The notes: generated by a model from the sequence alone, not told the origin. Positions 53,330 through 63,021 are shown, numbered from the stretch's first letter. The stretch is DNA of 64,000 nt from Thermodesulfobacterium sp. TA1 (GCF_008630935.1 NZ_CP043908.1:1736001-1800000), one strand, 5' to 3'. Numbers and translations are program-made.

Positions 53330-53583
53330 GTTGGATCTTAAATAACATTTTTTATAAAATAAAATAATTCTATTTCACAAAAAGTCAAGTTTTTACTTTT
53401 AAAGCTTACTTTTCAGTTTTTTTACCTGAGAAGGTGATGGAAAGTGTAGACCATTTGGAATTGTATTTTAGAGAGAAGGAGATAATATTTTTAGAGTGTT
53501 TAATTTTTGGTTTTTGACAAAACTTAAAAATAGGTTAACCTTTTAAGTAAAGGTTTACAACTTCTGAGTAAGGTGAGGTGGTT

Positions 53584-54798
53584 ATGAAAAAAATGCTTAG
53601 GCTTTTGATAAACCTTTACTTGATTTTAAGTTTTTTGTGGATAGGGGCTTCTTTGGTGATGGCTGAAGAAAACATTAAGGATAACGGCACTGTAAAGAAG
53701 GTCCTTATTCTTCCTTTTGAAGTTTATGCAGATAAAGATTTATCTTATCTAAAAGAGGCTATTCCTGAGATGTTGGTTAGTAGGTTGTTTACCCCTAATA
53801 AGATCGAGGTAGTGGATTATGAATTGGTAAAAATGGAACTAACAGGACTTCCTAAGATCAATAAAGAAATCGCTCGGTCTCTTGGGCAGAAATTTAACGC
53901 AGATTATGTGGTTTGGGGAAGTGTTACAGTTTTAGGAGAATCGGTTAGTATAGACGCTCAGATGATGAGTTTAACCTCCCCCAAAAAGCCGGTTCAATTT
54001 TTCCAAGAGTTAAAAGGGGTTTCAGAGATTATCCCTCAGCTTACTCGTTTTGCTTTTAAATCTAAGGTTTACGTAGAGGGCACAGAAGAAGATTTTTATC
54101 GTGCTGAACCGATGTATGCTATGTCATCCTATGGTATAAGTAAAGAACATCCTGAAAGAGGTTATTATTATTACTATCCTTATCTTTTTCCTCCAAGGAC
54201 AGGAGAATCTAAGCCTAAGGTAACCAGGGCTAAGGGTTTTACTGACGTAGATGTCGAGGAATCCTTATCAAAAGGGTTGGTAATAGATGTAACCAAAGGT
54301 ACTGTTGGCTGGGCTGAAGATGAAGAAACTAAGCGTAAACCTTCTTCGTCAAACCAGACCAACGCAACCTCCGGTTATCCAGCTCCTTATCCAGGTTATT
54401 ATCCCGGGACTCCTTATTATCCTTACTCTCCTCCTCCATATTACTACTACCAGGAAGAAGACGAAGGCATACTTTCTAAATTTCTTTCTCAGTTTCCTTT
54501 CATAAAAGAAAGAAAAGAAAAGACCCCACAGTTTTATCAGACTCAGGTAATCCAGATGCCTCAGCTCCCACCACAGCCTTACACCCCTACCCCATCACCA
54601 ACTCCATCTACTCCACCAACTCCTTCTCAAAATCTACCTTTACCAACCTATCAATCTCAACCATCCCCTGCTAATCAAGGATACAGTCCCCAGCCTCAAG
54701 CTTTGCCTTCTCAAGGAAAGATGCCAGAACAGCCTCTTAAACAAATTCCTAATTCTCAAAACAGAACCGATAAAAACAATCCTTGGAGTTGGGACTGA
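53584..54798 (+). CDS. TolB-N/FlgO-like periplasmic protein with Pro/Tyr-rich tail
   Basis: 404 residues from the ATG at 53584, placed by AAGGTGAGG; a GTG at 53578 is also in frame. The signal peptide is LRLLINLYLILSFLWIGASLVMA. Residues ~38-165 form a TolB-N/FlgO-type fold (VKKVLILPFEVYADKDLSYLKEAIPEMLVSRL; ADYVVWGSVTVLGESVSIDAQM). The last ~230 residues are low complexity, with a tyrosine run (YYYYYPY), PYPGYYPGTPYYPYSPPPYYYY and Pro/Gln-rich repeats, likely extended and surface or wall associated. The function is unknown; envelope maintenance is plausible. Bases 53341-53577 upstream show no other gene. Confidence 0.7.
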   Translation: MKKMLRLLINLYLILSFLWIGASLVMAEENIKDNGTVKKVLILPFEVYADKDLSYLKEAIPEMLVSRLFTPNKIEVVDYELVKMELTGLPKINKEIARSLGQKFNADYVVWGSVTVLGESVSIDAQMMSLTSPKKPVQFFQELKGVSEIIPQLTRFAFKSKVYVEGTEEDFYRAEPMYAMSSYGISKEHPERGYYYYYPYLFPPRTGESKPKVTRAKGFTDVDVEESLSKGLVIDVTKGTVGWAEDEETKRKPSSSNQTNATSGYPAPYPGYYPGTPYYPYSPPPYYYYQEEDEGILSKFLSQFPFIKERKEKTPQFYQTQVIQMPQLPPQPYTPTPSPTPSTPPTPSQNLPLPTYQSQPSPANQGYSPQPQALPSQGKMPEQPLKQIPNSQNRTDKNNPWSWD

Positions 54799-54804
54799 GG
54801 TGTG

Positions 54805-55158
54805 CTAACAAGTAAGGTGAAAGGCCCCTGCTAATTCAACCCCTTGAGAATAAAGCTCGTTAAATCTGTTTGTGGCCTTTTGAGTATCAAAGGATTCAAC
54901 AATAATGCCTAATTCTTTGGCTTTACGTTCAACCTCTGGGTCAACTTGCATCAGTCCTTTTGCACCTGTCCCTATTATCAAAAATTTGATTTTTTCGTTC
55001 CACACCTCTTCTAAATCTTCGACCTGAAGCCTATGTCCTTCTTTTCTCCACCAAGAACTAAAGATTTTTTCTCCATCTTTGGTTTTGATGATAATAAGGT
55101 CTTTATTATAGTTTTGTCCTTTGAAAGTAAGACTACCAAAGCTATAATGTTCGATCAT
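54805..55158 (-). CDS. Mth938/DUF498-domain protein
   Basis: 117 residues, single domain. The N-terminal SFGSLTFKGQNYNKDLIII, the WWRKEGHRL segment and the central LIIGTGAKGLMQVDPEV, with SFDTQKATNRFNEL later, are the conserved features of this family (human relative NDUFAF3). Its biochemical role in bacteria is not established. It lies 23 bp after prfA on the same strand and is convergent with the TolB-like gene (7-bp gap). Confidence 0.85.
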   Translation of the reverse strand: MIEHYSFGSLTFKGQNYNKDLIIIKTKDGEKIFSSWWRKEGHRLQVEDLEEVWNEKIKFLIIGTGAKGLMQVDPEVERKAKELGIIVESFDTQKATNRFNELYSQGVELAGAFHLTC

Positions 55159-55180
55159 TTTCTCATCCCTTTTCGAGGGA

Positions 55181-56287
55181 TTAAGCCGCCATACTAAGGT
55201 TGTTTTCTTCTTGTTTTAACATTTCTGCCCTAAAATGAGCGATTAAAGCGTCTATGAATTGGTCTATATCCCCGTCAAGAACCTCAGGTAAGTTGTAGAT
55301 GGTGATGCCTACACGGTGGTCGGTGACCCTGTTTTGAGGAAAGTTGTAAGTTCTTATTTTTTCACAACGTTCTCCTGTACCTACTTGCGACCTTCTTTCC
55401 TTTTGTATTTTTTCATGTTGTTGCCTTTGGGCAAGTTCATAGAGCTTTGCCCGTAAGATTTTCATAGCAGTGGCTTTATTTTGGTGTTGACTTCTTTCAT
55501 TTTGGCAGGTAACTACTATCCCGGTAGGTATGTGAGTAATCCTTACGGCGCTTTCGGTTCGGTTAACATGTTGCCCACCATGTCCACTTGCCCTCATGGT
55601 CTCTATCTTAAGTTCATCAGGATTGATGTCCACGTCTACTTCATCTACCTCAGGAAGAACAGCTACAGTTACCGTAGAAGTATGAATCCTTCCAGAACTT
55701 TCCGTAACCGGGACCCTTTGGACCCTATGAACCCCACTTTCATATTTTAAACGAGAATAAGCTCCTTTCCCTTCTATTTTAGCCACAACTTCTTTAAATC
55801 CTCCAAGCCCGGTGTCATTAGTATCAAGAATTTCAAACCTCCATCCTTTTCTTTCAGCATATCTTTGATACATCCTCAAAAGGTCAGCCGCAAAAAGTGC
55901 TGCCTCTTCTCCCCCTGCTCCTGCTCTGATTTCTAAGATAACGTTTTTTTCATCATTTGGGTCTTTGGGAAGAAGAAGTATAGGAAGCAATTTTTCCAGT
56001 TCATCTACCCGGTTTTCTAAGATTTTTAATTCTTCTTTGGCTAATTCTACCAGTTCTTCGTCAGATTCTTCTTCGATGATAGTTTTGTTTTCTTCTATTT
56101 CTTTAAGAACTTTTTTATATTCCTTAAAAGTAGATACAATTTCCTCAAGCTCAGAATGTTCCTTGGCAAGCTTAGCATATAATGAAGGGTCTGAAATGAT
56201 TGCAGGGTCTGAAAGTTTTTCTGCTAATTCTTCAAATTTTTTTTCTATCGTTTCTAATTTTAGTAAATAAAGGTTAGATAAACTCAT
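55181..56287 (-). CDS. prfA: Peptide chain release factor 1
   Basis: 368 residues. It terminates translation at UAA and UAG. The codon-recognition PVT is in [19 protein letters not shown], and the catalytic GGQ is in [19 protein letters not shown] near residue 240. The N-terminal coiled coil and [12 protein letters not shown] segment are complete. UGA is left to RF2 and, in this organism, to tRNA-Sec. It begins 3 bp after rpmE, the usual neighbour. Confidence 0.96.
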   Translation of the reverse strand: MSLSNLYLLKLETIEKKFEELAEKLSDPAIISDPSLYAKLAKEHSELEEIVSTFKEYKKVLKEIEENKTIIEEESDEELVELAKEELKILENRVDELEKLLPILLLPKDPNDEKNVILEIRAGAGGEEAALFAADLLRMYQRYAERKGWRFEILDTNDTGLGGFKEVVAKIEGKGAYSRLKYESGVHRVQRVPVTESSGRIHTSTVTVAVLPEVDEVDVDINPDELKIETMRASGHGGQHVNRTESAVRITHIPTGIVVTCQNERSQHQNKATAMKILRAKLYELAQRQQHEKIQKERRSQVGTGERCEKIRTYNFPQNRVTDHRVGITIYNLPEVLDGDIDQFIDALIAHFRAEMLKQEENNLSMAA

Positions 56288-56289
56288 GC

Positions 56290-56511
56290 TTATTTATCTT
56301 TGTTTTGATAAAAATTAGAGTATTTTTTCATAAACTTTTCTATCCTTCCCTCAGTGTCTACAAACTTCATCTCGCCGGTAAAGAAAGGATGACATTTAGA
56401 ACAGATTTCTACCTTTATTTCAGGTTTGGTAGACCCTACCCTTAATTCGTTACCACAGGCACACCTAATAACTGCATCAGGATAGTATTTTGGATGAATA
56501 CCCTTTTTCAT
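56290..56511 (-). CDS. rpmE: 50S ribosomal protein L31
   Basis: 73 residues. It has the zinc-binding form: CAC near residue 18 and [10 protein letters not shown] near residue 37 provide the four-cysteine site, and the [13 protein letters not shown] start is typical. It is the first gene of rpmE-prfA-DUF498. The upstream tRNA-Lys lies on the same strand 121 bp away. Confidence 0.95.
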   Translation of the reverse strand: MKKGIHPKYYPDAVIRCACGNELRVGSTKPEIKVEICSKCHPFFTGEMKFVDTEGRIEKFMKKYSNFYQNKDK

Positions 56512-56632
56512 TCCTTTACACCTCTCTTTAAATTTTTTTCAGTTTTAAAATATACCTCATATTTTAAAAAACTCAAGGAAGCTTTAGGTAGGTTTGAAAT
56601 GATAACTAGGAAAAAAAGAACTAAAAATAAAA

Positions 56633-56705
56633 TGGGCCGTGGAGGACTCGAACCTCCAACCTATGGATTAAGAGTCCATTGCTCTACCGTTTGAGCTAAC
56701 GGCCC
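56633..56705 (-). tRNA. tRNA-Lys (anticodon CTT)
   Basis: The cloverleaf reads on the minus strand: acceptor GGGCCGT/ACGGCCC, D arm TAGCTCAAACGGTAGAGCA, anticodon stem-loop TGGACTCTTAATCCA with CTT at its centre, and T arm GGAGGTTCGAGTCCTCC. The discriminator is A and no CCA is encoded, unlike tRNA-Sec in the same window. Confidence 0.95.
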
Positions 56706-56817
56706 AAGTGGTATTATTAATTTACTCTTTTATAGATTTTTGTCAAGGTTGTTTCAGATTTGTTTGATTAAATTTTTAAATAAGACTATATATAAAAGCC
56801 GCTTATAAATTTTTTTC

Positions 56818-58470
56818 TTAAAGATTGGGCGAAAAACGGCAATTTTTGATTAAACCATAGGTTTTTTTTACCAAATCCTCGTAAGTTGCCTCACCTTTAG
56901 CCACAAAGTCAAGCTTTCCCTCCATTTCAGCGGTATATTTATAGTCCATAAAAACCGGAGCCCCATCTAAAAGGGTTTGGCATACCAACCTACCTAATTC
57001 GGTTGGTTTTAGGTGTTTCCCTTCCTTTTTTATATAATTCCGTTTAAAAAGAATGTCCAAAATGGTTGCATAGGTTGATGGCCTACCAATTCCTAAACTT
57101 TCAAGTTTTTTAACCAGACTGTGAGGGGTATAACGCTCTGGAGGTTTGGTCTTATGCTCCTTTATCTCAAAAGAAAGCACTTGGAGTTTCTCGCCTTCCT
57201 TTAAATCAAGCGGGTTTTCATAGGAACTCTCATCTTTTAGAACCCTTAAAAAGCCATCAAAAACAAGCACCTTGCGTTTGGTAAACAAAAACCACCCCTT
57301 AGGCAAAAGGTCTTGGCCAAACACATAGCTTAACTCTAAAAATTCCGCCCCACGCATCTGACTTGCAATAAAGAAGACTTTTATAAGTTCGTAAAGGGCT
57401 TTTTCTCTTGAGGTTAAAAACGCAGGGTCCTTAAAAAGATTGGTTGGTCTTATACATTCATGGGCTCCTTGCTCAAACTTAGAGGTTTTAACCCTTCTTT
57501 CTTTCCCAAGATATTCCTTCCCAAAGGTTTTAAGTATAAAATCTTTAACAGCCTTTTTCGCAAGAGGGCTAACCCTTACGGAATCGGTACGCATATAGGT
57601 AATAAGCCCTTTTTCATAAAGCCCTTGGGCAAGAATCATGGTTTCTTTAGGGCTAAAGCCTAAGGAACTTCCAGCCACTTCAATAAGAGTAGTAGTTTTT
57701 AAGGGATAAGGAGGCTGTTTAACCAACCTCTTTTCAGTAATTTTGTTTAAGATAATGCTTTGCCCAGCTAGATGCTTAGCAAAAAATTCCTCTAAGCTTT
57801 TTTTGTCTTTATCTTTATACAATCCCTTTTTAAACCAGAGCTCAAGTTCGTATACCCTGTCTTTATTGTCTTGGACCTTAACCCTCAAAGAAAAGCTCGT
57901 TTCTGGAACAAAACTTTCTATCTCTTCTTCTCTTTCTACGATAAGCCTTAAAGCAGGGCTTTGCACCCTTCCTGCAGAAAGAGGTAGTTTAAGAGCCTTA
58001 GAAAGTTTTGGAGAGAGAAGATAGCCTATCAGTCGGTCTAAAACCCTTCGGGTTTGATAGGCAAGATAAAGCCCTGTATCAAGGCTTCTTACCGAACGCA
58101 GTGCTTGTTTAATCCCAAGTTCAGTAATCTCTATCAAATCAACTCTTTTGAAAATCAGATTTTCTTTGATAGACTTGAGATATTCATACAGATGAAAACT
58201 TATGGCTTCTCCTTCTCTGTCTGGATCAGTAGCTAAGTAAACCTCTTCTACTTTTAAAGCCAATTTTTTAAGTTCTTCCAGCACCTTTTTTTTAGAACTA
58301 AGATAATAAAAAGAAGGCTGAAAGGTGTTTAGGTCAACCCCTAAGCTTTTTGAGGGAAGATCTTTAATATGACCAAAAGTTGCTCTAAAGATAAAATCTT
58401 TTGAGGATAGGACTTTTTGTAAGGTCTTTATCTTAGTAGGAGATTCGACGATAAAAAGTTTTTTAGCCAT
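56818..58470 (-). CDS. topA: DNA topoisomerase I, core without zinc-finger tail
   Basis: 550 residues from MAKKLF at 58470; the frame extends nine codons upstream. The TOPRIM domain has LFIVESPTKIKTLQ and YLATDPDREGEAIS. The cavity-gate region has YQTRRVLDRLIGYLLSPKL and LSAGRVQSPALRLIVEREEEI. The catalytic Tyr is in YEKGLITYMRTDSVRVS near residue 305. The protein ends soon after the core (GEATYEDLVKKTYGLIKN) and has no C4 zinc repeats, which makes it one of the shortest TopA forms. It relaxes negative supercoils. It is divergent from the Pif1-like gene. Confidence 0.9.
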   Translation of the reverse strand: MAKKLFIVESPTKIKTLQKVLSSKDFIFRATFGHIKDLPSKSLGVDLNTFQPSFYYLSSKKKVLEELKKLALKVEEVYLATDPDREGEAISFHLYEYLKSIKENLIFKRVDLIEITELGIKQALRSVRSLDTGLYLAYQTRRVLDRLIGYLLSPKLSKALKLPLSAGRVQSPALRLIVEREEEIESFVPETSFSLRVKVQDNKDRVYELELWFKKGLYKDKDKKSLEEFFAKHLAGQSIILNKITEKRLVKQPPYPLKTTTLIEVAGSSLGFSPKETMILAQGLYEKGLITYMRTDSVRVSPLAKKAVKDFILKTFGKEYLGKERRVKTSKFEQGAHECIRPTNLFKDPAFLTSREKALYELIKVFFIASQMRGAEFLELSYVFGQDLLPKGWFLFTKRKVLVFDGFLRVLKDESSYENPLDLKEGEKLQVLSFEIKEHKTKPPERYTPHSLVKKLESLGIGRPSTYATILDILFKRNYIKKEGKHLKPTELGRLVCQTLLDGAPVFMDYKYTAEMEGKLDFVAKGEATYEDLVKKTYGLIKNCRFSPNL

Positions 58471-58570
58471 AGGTTTAATTCTAACACTTTTTATCAATAA
58501 AGGCTATTAAAGAAAATGAAGTGCGACTTTTAATTTAAAGAAAAAGGATTAAAATTTTTTAAGGACTCTC

Positions 58571-60115
58571 ATGAAAGACCTTGATTTTAACCAGCAGTTT
58601 CAAAGGGCTTGGGACCTTATTGCCAATTCCTCCCCAAATCTTTTAATAACCGGTCGTGCAGGAACTGGTAAATCTACCTTTCTTAGGTATTTGATAAAAA
58701 AACTGCCCAAGTCTATGGCAGTACTTGCACCCACTGGGGTAGCAGCTCTTAATGTAAGAGGACAAACGATTCATTCTTTTTTTGGTTTTAGACCTGACAT
58801 AACCTTAGAAAAAGTCTATCAACTTAAACCACCTGATGAGCTAAGAGAAGTTTATAAAAACCTTGAAACCCTCATTATAGATGAAATCTCTATGGTAAGG
58901 GCAGACCTTTTCGATTGTATAGAGGCTTTTTTAAGAAAATGGGGACCCTCTCCAAGGAAGCCCTTTGGAGGGGTTCAGATGGTGCTTATAGGGGATCTAT
59001 ACCAGTTGCCACCGGTAGTGACCTCAAAAGAAAAGGAGATATTTAAATATCTTTATGAAACCCCTTATTTCTTTTCGGCTAAGGCCTTTAAACAAAACCT
59101 TTTTGAATTTGTAGAGTTTGAAAAGATTTACCGCCAGACAGATTTAACTTTTATCGAAATTTTAAACCAAATAAGAAACGGTATAGTAGAAGAGGAAACC
59201 TTTGAAAGGCTTAACCAAAGGGTCATACCTAATTTTGAGCCAAAGGAAGAAGACTTTTACGTCTATCTTACTACTACTAATGCTAAAGCAGAACAAATTA
59301 ACCTTGCTAAGTTAGAAAGATTAAAAGGAAAGACTTTTGAGTTTTACGGTAAACTTTCAGGTAAAATAGAAACAGAAGATTTACCTGCACCGATAAGGTT
59401 AAAAATAAAGGAAGGAGCTCAGGTTATCTTGTTAGCTAACGACCCTCAAGGTAGATGGGTAAACGGAGATGTAGGTAGGGTGGTTTATATAGACCCTGAG
59501 GACTTGCTGATAGGAGTGGAGCTACAAAGAGGCTACGAGATAGAAGTAACCCCATTTAAATGGGATGTTTATGAACATTACTTTGATAAAGGTTCTTCCA
59601 AGGTTGAGATAAAGCCTGTAGGGTCTTTTACTCAGTTCCCTTTAAAGCTCGCCTGGGCGATAACCATCCATAAAAGCCAAGGACTTACCTTTGAAAAGGT
59701 AGTCATAGACCTTGAAAGAGGCACCTTTGCCCATGGACAACTTTATGTAGCCCTCTCCCGTTGCACCAGTTTAGAAGGTATTGTCCTTACTAAACCGGTT
59801 AAAAAAGGACATGTTAAGTTAGACCGTAAAGTAGTAAAATTTTTAACCAGTCTTCAATATCTAAAAGCAAAAGAAAAACTTGATTTAAACGAAAAAATAG
59901 CCCTTATTCAAAAGGCTATACAAGAAAAAAAAGAAATAGAAATTGTTTATCTTAAAAGCTCGGATATTAAAACCAGAAGAAAAGTTCTTCCCATTGAGAT
60001 AAAGGAAGTGGTTTATAAAGGAAAACCTTTCTTGGGACTTAGGGCTTTTTGCAGACTTCGTAACGAAGAAAGGATTTTTAACTTGGAAAAAATCCTTGAA
60101 ATTTCTAATGATTAA
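58571..60115 (+). CDS. Pif1-family helicase with C-terminal WYL domain
   Basis: 514 residues. Superfamily 1B motifs are clear: Walker A ITGRAGTGKSTFLRYL, PTGVAALNVRGQTIHSFF, Walker B LIIDEISMVRADLFD, GDLYQLPPV, and near the end WAITIHKSQGLTFEKVVIDL with YVALSRCTSLEGI. Residues ~440-514 (IQKAIQEKKEIEIVYLK..., FLGLRAFCRLRNEERIFNLEKI) match a WYL domain. The same fusion is known in other thermophilic bacteria, where WYL binds single-stranded DNA. It should unwind forked or G-quadruplex DNA. It is a single gene between topA and pgsA. Confidence 0.88.
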   Translation: MKDLDFNQQFQRAWDLIANSSPNLLITGRAGTGKSTFLRYLIKKLPKSMAVLAPTGVAALNVRGQTIHSFFGFRPDITLEKVYQLKPPDELREVYKNLETLIIDEISMVRADLFDCIEAFLRKWGPSPRKPFGGVQMVLIGDLYQLPPVVTSKEKEIFKYLYETPYFFSAKAFKQNLFEFVEFEKIYRQTDLTFIEILNQIRNGIVEEETFERLNQRVIPNFEPKEEDFYVYLTTTNAKAEQINLAKLERLKGKTFEFYGKLSGKIETEDLPAPIRLKIKEGAQVILLANDPQGRWVNGDVGRVVYIDPEDLLIGVELQRGYEIEVTPFKWDVYEHYFDKGSSKVEIKPVGSFTQFPLKLAWAITIHKSQGLTFEKVVIDLERGTFAHGQLYVALSRCTSLEGIVLTKPVKKGHVKLDRKVVKFLTSLQYLKAKEKLDLNEKIALIQKAIQEKKEIEIVYLKSSDIKTRRKVLPIEIKEVVYKGKPFLGLRAFCRLRNEERIFNLEKILEISND

Positions 60116-60163
60116 GCCGATAACCCTTTATTTTTTTTTAAATAATGGTATTATTTAAAATTT

Positions 60164-60736
60164 GTGAAGCCTCTGCTTAAAGACCTACTAAAATTTCCTA
60201 ATCTTTTAAGTCTTTATCGACTTGTTCTTGCCATCATCTTCCCTTATTTTTGGATCCAAAACCTTCCTGTTTATATTCTTTTACTTCTACTTTTTTCAGG
60301 AGTTATTAGCGATGCCTTAGATGGGTTTTTTGCCAGGAATTTTCACTGGGAAACCAAGTTGGGGAAGCTTCTTGACCCTATAGCAGACAAAGTTTTTATA
60401 AACATAGTATTCTTTTTGCTTTATTTTGATCGTCTACTTTCGTTAGACTTTTTTTTAATAGTTTTTGTTAGAGATCTTGGGATACTTCTTGGAGCTATCT
60501 ATCTTTATTTGAGGTCTTCAAGAAAAGCTGAATTTCAGCCAAGCTACTTGGGAAAAATTTCAACTGCCATGCAATTAGGATTTATCTTTACTTATATCGT
60601 GCATCTTTTAGTCTACCCGTTAGACCCAACGTTTATTTTTGTGTTTGGACAATTGGTTATCTTTTTTACGTTAGCCTCAGGATTTCATTATACCTTGCTT
60701 TTTATAAAGATTTATAAAACTTTTCCTAACAGATAA
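60164..60736 (+). CDS. pgsA: CDP-alcohol phosphatidyltransferase (probable PgsA)
   Basis: 190 residues from a GTG at 60164. The CDP-OH-P motif D-x2-DG-x2-AR-x8-G-x3-D-x3-D is exact in SDALDGFFARNFHWETKLGK followed by LLDPIADK. At least four transmembrane helices are visible. It most likely condenses CDP-diacylglycerol with glycerol-3-phosphate in the inner membrane, although a cardiolipin-synthase-type role (Cls of the same family) is possible. It ends inside the convergent mtaB gene (25-bp overlap). Confidence 0.82.
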   Translation: MKPLLKDLLKFPNLLSLYRLVLAIIFPYFWIQNLPVYILLLLLFSGVISDALDGFFARNFHWETKLGKLLDPIADKVFINIVFFLLYFDRLLSLDFFLIVFVRDLGILLGAIYLYLRSSRKAEFQPSYLGKISTAMQLGFIFTYIVHLLVYPLDPTFIFVFGQLVIFFTLASGFHYTLLFIKIYKTFPNR

Positions 60737-62046
60737 TCTCCTTCTTTAGCCATAAACCTAACTTTTAAAATCTTTCCTTTTGATAAAGGGAAAGGTGGTG
60801 GGAGGACTATTTTATGAGAGATGTAGTTTTCTGAAAGGCCTTTTATCTCAGATTCGTTAATGGTTTCAACTACCGCCCTTCTAACCTTCCCTACTTCTTG
60901 GTTTAGAAAATCCTCCCTTTTTTTCTTGCCTATATTTTTTAAAATTTCTATCCGCGCTTTTATTACTTCAGGCTTAACCTTAGGAGTAAGCTTTTCAGCC
61001 TGAGTCCCTGGTCTTGGGGAAAAAGGAAAAAGGTGTAACCAGTTTAGAGGAGAGTTTTCGATAACCTCTAAGGTTTTTAAAAAGTCTTTTTCTGTTTCTG
61101 AGGGAAAACCTACGATAACATCTGCCCCGAATGTAGCCTGAGGATAAAGGTTATAAAGTTTTTCTAAAATCGTTAAGTATTCTTTAGAGGTATAATGTCT
61201 GTTCATAAGACGTAGTATCCTGTCAGAACCACTTTGCAAAGGAATATGAAAATGAGGGGCTAAGAAAGCACTGTTTTTAGCAAACTCTAAAAAACTAGAG
61301 GTTATTTCTCTTACCTCTAATGAAGAAAGCCTTAAGATTAGGTCTTTTTTCTGTTTCGCGAAAAGTTTTTCTATCTCCCAGAGAAGGTCAGTTAAACTTT
61401 TAACAGGGGTTAAGTCTTTTCCCCACTGACCAAGATGAATCCCTGTAAGCACTATTTCTTCATAACCAGCCTGGATAAGTCGTTCTATTTCTGCTAAGAC
61501 CTCTTCTAAAGAAACACTTCTAGGAGCACCCCGTGCATAAGGCACGATACAATAGCTACAAAACTGGTCACAACCATCTTGTACCTTGACAAAGGCCCTT
61601 GAATGAGAAAAAAACCTTTTTATAAAAAGAACTTCAGTTCCTTTTTCTTGAAAAAGATCCTGAATAAAAACCTTAGGCTCAGAAAAGTGGGAGGTTTTTA
61701 AGAGCATTTCTAAAAAAACTTCTATTTTTAGTTTTTCTTTTTGACCCAATAAAACCAGGTTTTTAATTTGTTGTTTTTGAACCCAAGAAAAAAGAGCATC
61801 TTTGTAGGCCTGAGGATAACAACCTGCAACCACGATTAGTTTTGGATTTAGTTTAGACCAACGCTTGATGATTTTCCTTCCTTCAGCCTCAGCCTTAGCT
61901 GTTACCACACAAGAATTGAGAATAAAAATCTCAGCTTCTTCCTCTTTTTCTGCAAGTTTATACCCTTTTTCTTGAAGTTTTTCTACGATATAGGCGCTTT
62001 CTACCTGATTAACTTTACAACCTAAGGTTTTAATAAAAAACTTCAT
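60712..62046 (-). CDS. mtaB: tRNA t6A37 methylthiotransferase
   Basis: 444 residues. It converts t6A37 to ms2t6A in tRNAs reading ANN codons. The N-terminal UPF0004 domain has the three cluster cysteines in TLGCKVNQVES, LNSCVVTAKAEAEGRK and VAGCYPQ. The radical SAM cluster is in DGCDQFCSYCIVPYARG, and a C-terminal TRAM-like domain ends LKVRFMAKEGDYLLGKVL. NQVES and VVTAKAE favour MtaB over MiaB or RimO. Its start overlaps the ATP-grasp gene end by 4 bp. Confidence 0.92.
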   Translation of the reverse strand: MKFFIKTLGCKVNQVESAYIVEKLQEKGYKLAEKEEEAEIFILNSCVVTAKAEAEGRKIIKRWSKLNPKLIVVAGCYPQAYKDALFSWVQKQQIKNLVLLGQKEKLKIEVFLEMLLKTSHFSEPKVFIQDLFQEKGTEVLFIKRFFSHSRAFVKVQDGCDQFCSYCIVPYARGAPRSVSLEEVLAEIERLIQAGYEEIVLTGIHLGQWGKDLTPVKSLTDLLWEIEKLFAKQKKDLILRLSSLEVREITSSFLEFAKNSAFLAPHFHIPLQSGSDRILRLMNRHYTSKEYLTILEKLYNLYPQATFGADVIVGFPSETEKDFLKTLEVIENSPLNWLHLFPFSPRPGTQAEKLTPKVKPEVIKARIEILKNIGKKKREDFLNQEVGKVRRAVVETINESEIKGLSENYISHKIVLPPPFPLSKGKILKVRFMAKEGDYLLGKVL

Positions 62047-62837
62047 AAAACCTCGTTTAAAAATTTTTTAATCGCCCTTTTAAGAAGGATTTCATAACGT
62101 TTTTCCCCTAAGGCACGCCTACCAAAGGTAAAATTAAATTCATTTATAAGAGGTTTTTTGTCTTTAAACAAAAAGTCTATGGCTACCAGATTAAAACCCG
62201 TTTTAGCCATCACTTTTTTGGTAAGTTCAACCACTCTACGACTTAATCCCCTTTGAGGAGGCGGGATGATAACCCCTTCTTGGACCAAGTTTTTCTTAAA
62301 TCCTCCAGCCCTAAAAAACACTAATATTTTATCTCCTATAACTATACTTCTTGCATCAAACTCTTCAGGCACGTATTCTTGAAAGATTATTCCAAATCTT
62401 CCAGACCTCTCCCAAGCTTTAACCAAAGGCAATATTTTTTGAAAATCCTCTTTATTTCTTAATAAAAAAACTTCTGTGCCTTCGTCTCCCCAATTACCTT
62501 TTACCACCACAGGGAAACTGACCTTTATGCCTTTACGATAAGGGTTTTCTTCTAAACCACAAAGTCTTGGCAATACTATACAGTCTGGATGTGGAAGTTT
62601 AAGTTGTTTTAACATAAAAATTTGGCCTATTTTCCCTGGATATTGAAACCTTAAAGTATATTCAGGAAAAACCGGAATCCCTAAATTTTTAACCAAAAAA
62701 TAAAGATCTTGAGTGACCGTAGGCGGAAAAATCACTGCCTGAGCTTTAGATAAAAGATCAAAAAAACCCCTATCTAAGGGTTCAAACTGAAAGTAGTTGA
62801 CATCACCTTTAAATATGGGTAAAAAAGATATTATCAT
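62043..62837 (-). CDS. ATP-grasp protein, substrate unknown
   Basis: 264 residues. SFPVVVKGNWGDEGTEVFLLRN is the ATP-binding Lys and Gly-rich loop, IIFQEYVPEEFDARSIVIGD the second strand pair, and VAIDFLFKDKKPLINEFNFTFGRRA the Mg-binding acids. The short N-terminus lacks the usual complete pre-ATP domain. It is translationally coupled to mtaB (ATGA overlap), which suggests but does not prove a link to tRNA or amino-acid metabolism. It resembles in outline the protein at 3909-4709. Confidence 0.7.
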   Translation of the reverse strand: MIISFLPIFKGDVNYFQFEPLDRGFFDLLSKAQAVIFPPTVTQDLYFLVKNLGIPVFPEYTLRFQYPGKIGQIFMLKQLKLPHPDCIVLPRLCGLEENPYRKGIKVSFPVVVKGNWGDEGTEVFLLRNKEDFQKILPLVKAWERSGRFGIIFQEYVPEEFDARSIVIGDKILVFFRAGGFKKNLVQEGVIIPPPQRGLSRRVVELTKKVMAKTGFNLVAIDFLFKDKKPLINEFNFTFGRRALGEKRYEILLKRAIKKFLNEVL

Positions 62838-62849
62838 AGAGACGTTATT

Positions 62850-63021
62850 TTAACTCTGTTTAAAAAGATTGCTATAATTAAAAAAGTTTAAACCCGGAAA
62901 AAAGTGCTACAATTCTTTTTTATGTTCGACTTGGTTAATAGACCTTTAGGTAAAAACACGGCACATCCCTTAATGAGGATAGCTCTGTCTTGCCAAATAT
63001 GACAAAGCAGTGCTTTTTTGA
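62850..63021 (+). ncRNA. Possible small RNA or leader upstream of the rRNA promoters
   Basis: A promoter-like pair, TTAACT at 62850 and a perfect TATAAT at 62873-62878 with 17-bp spacing, is followed about 75 nt later by a compact structured segment. GGCA at about 62960 pairs with TGCC at about 62991, enclosing ATCC/GGAT. TGTC and GACA pair across TTGCCAAATA. A short hairpin AAAGC-AGT-GCTTT with a T-run at about 63018 closes it. No protein is encoded on this strand, and I do not recognise an RNA family. Confidence 0.3.
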
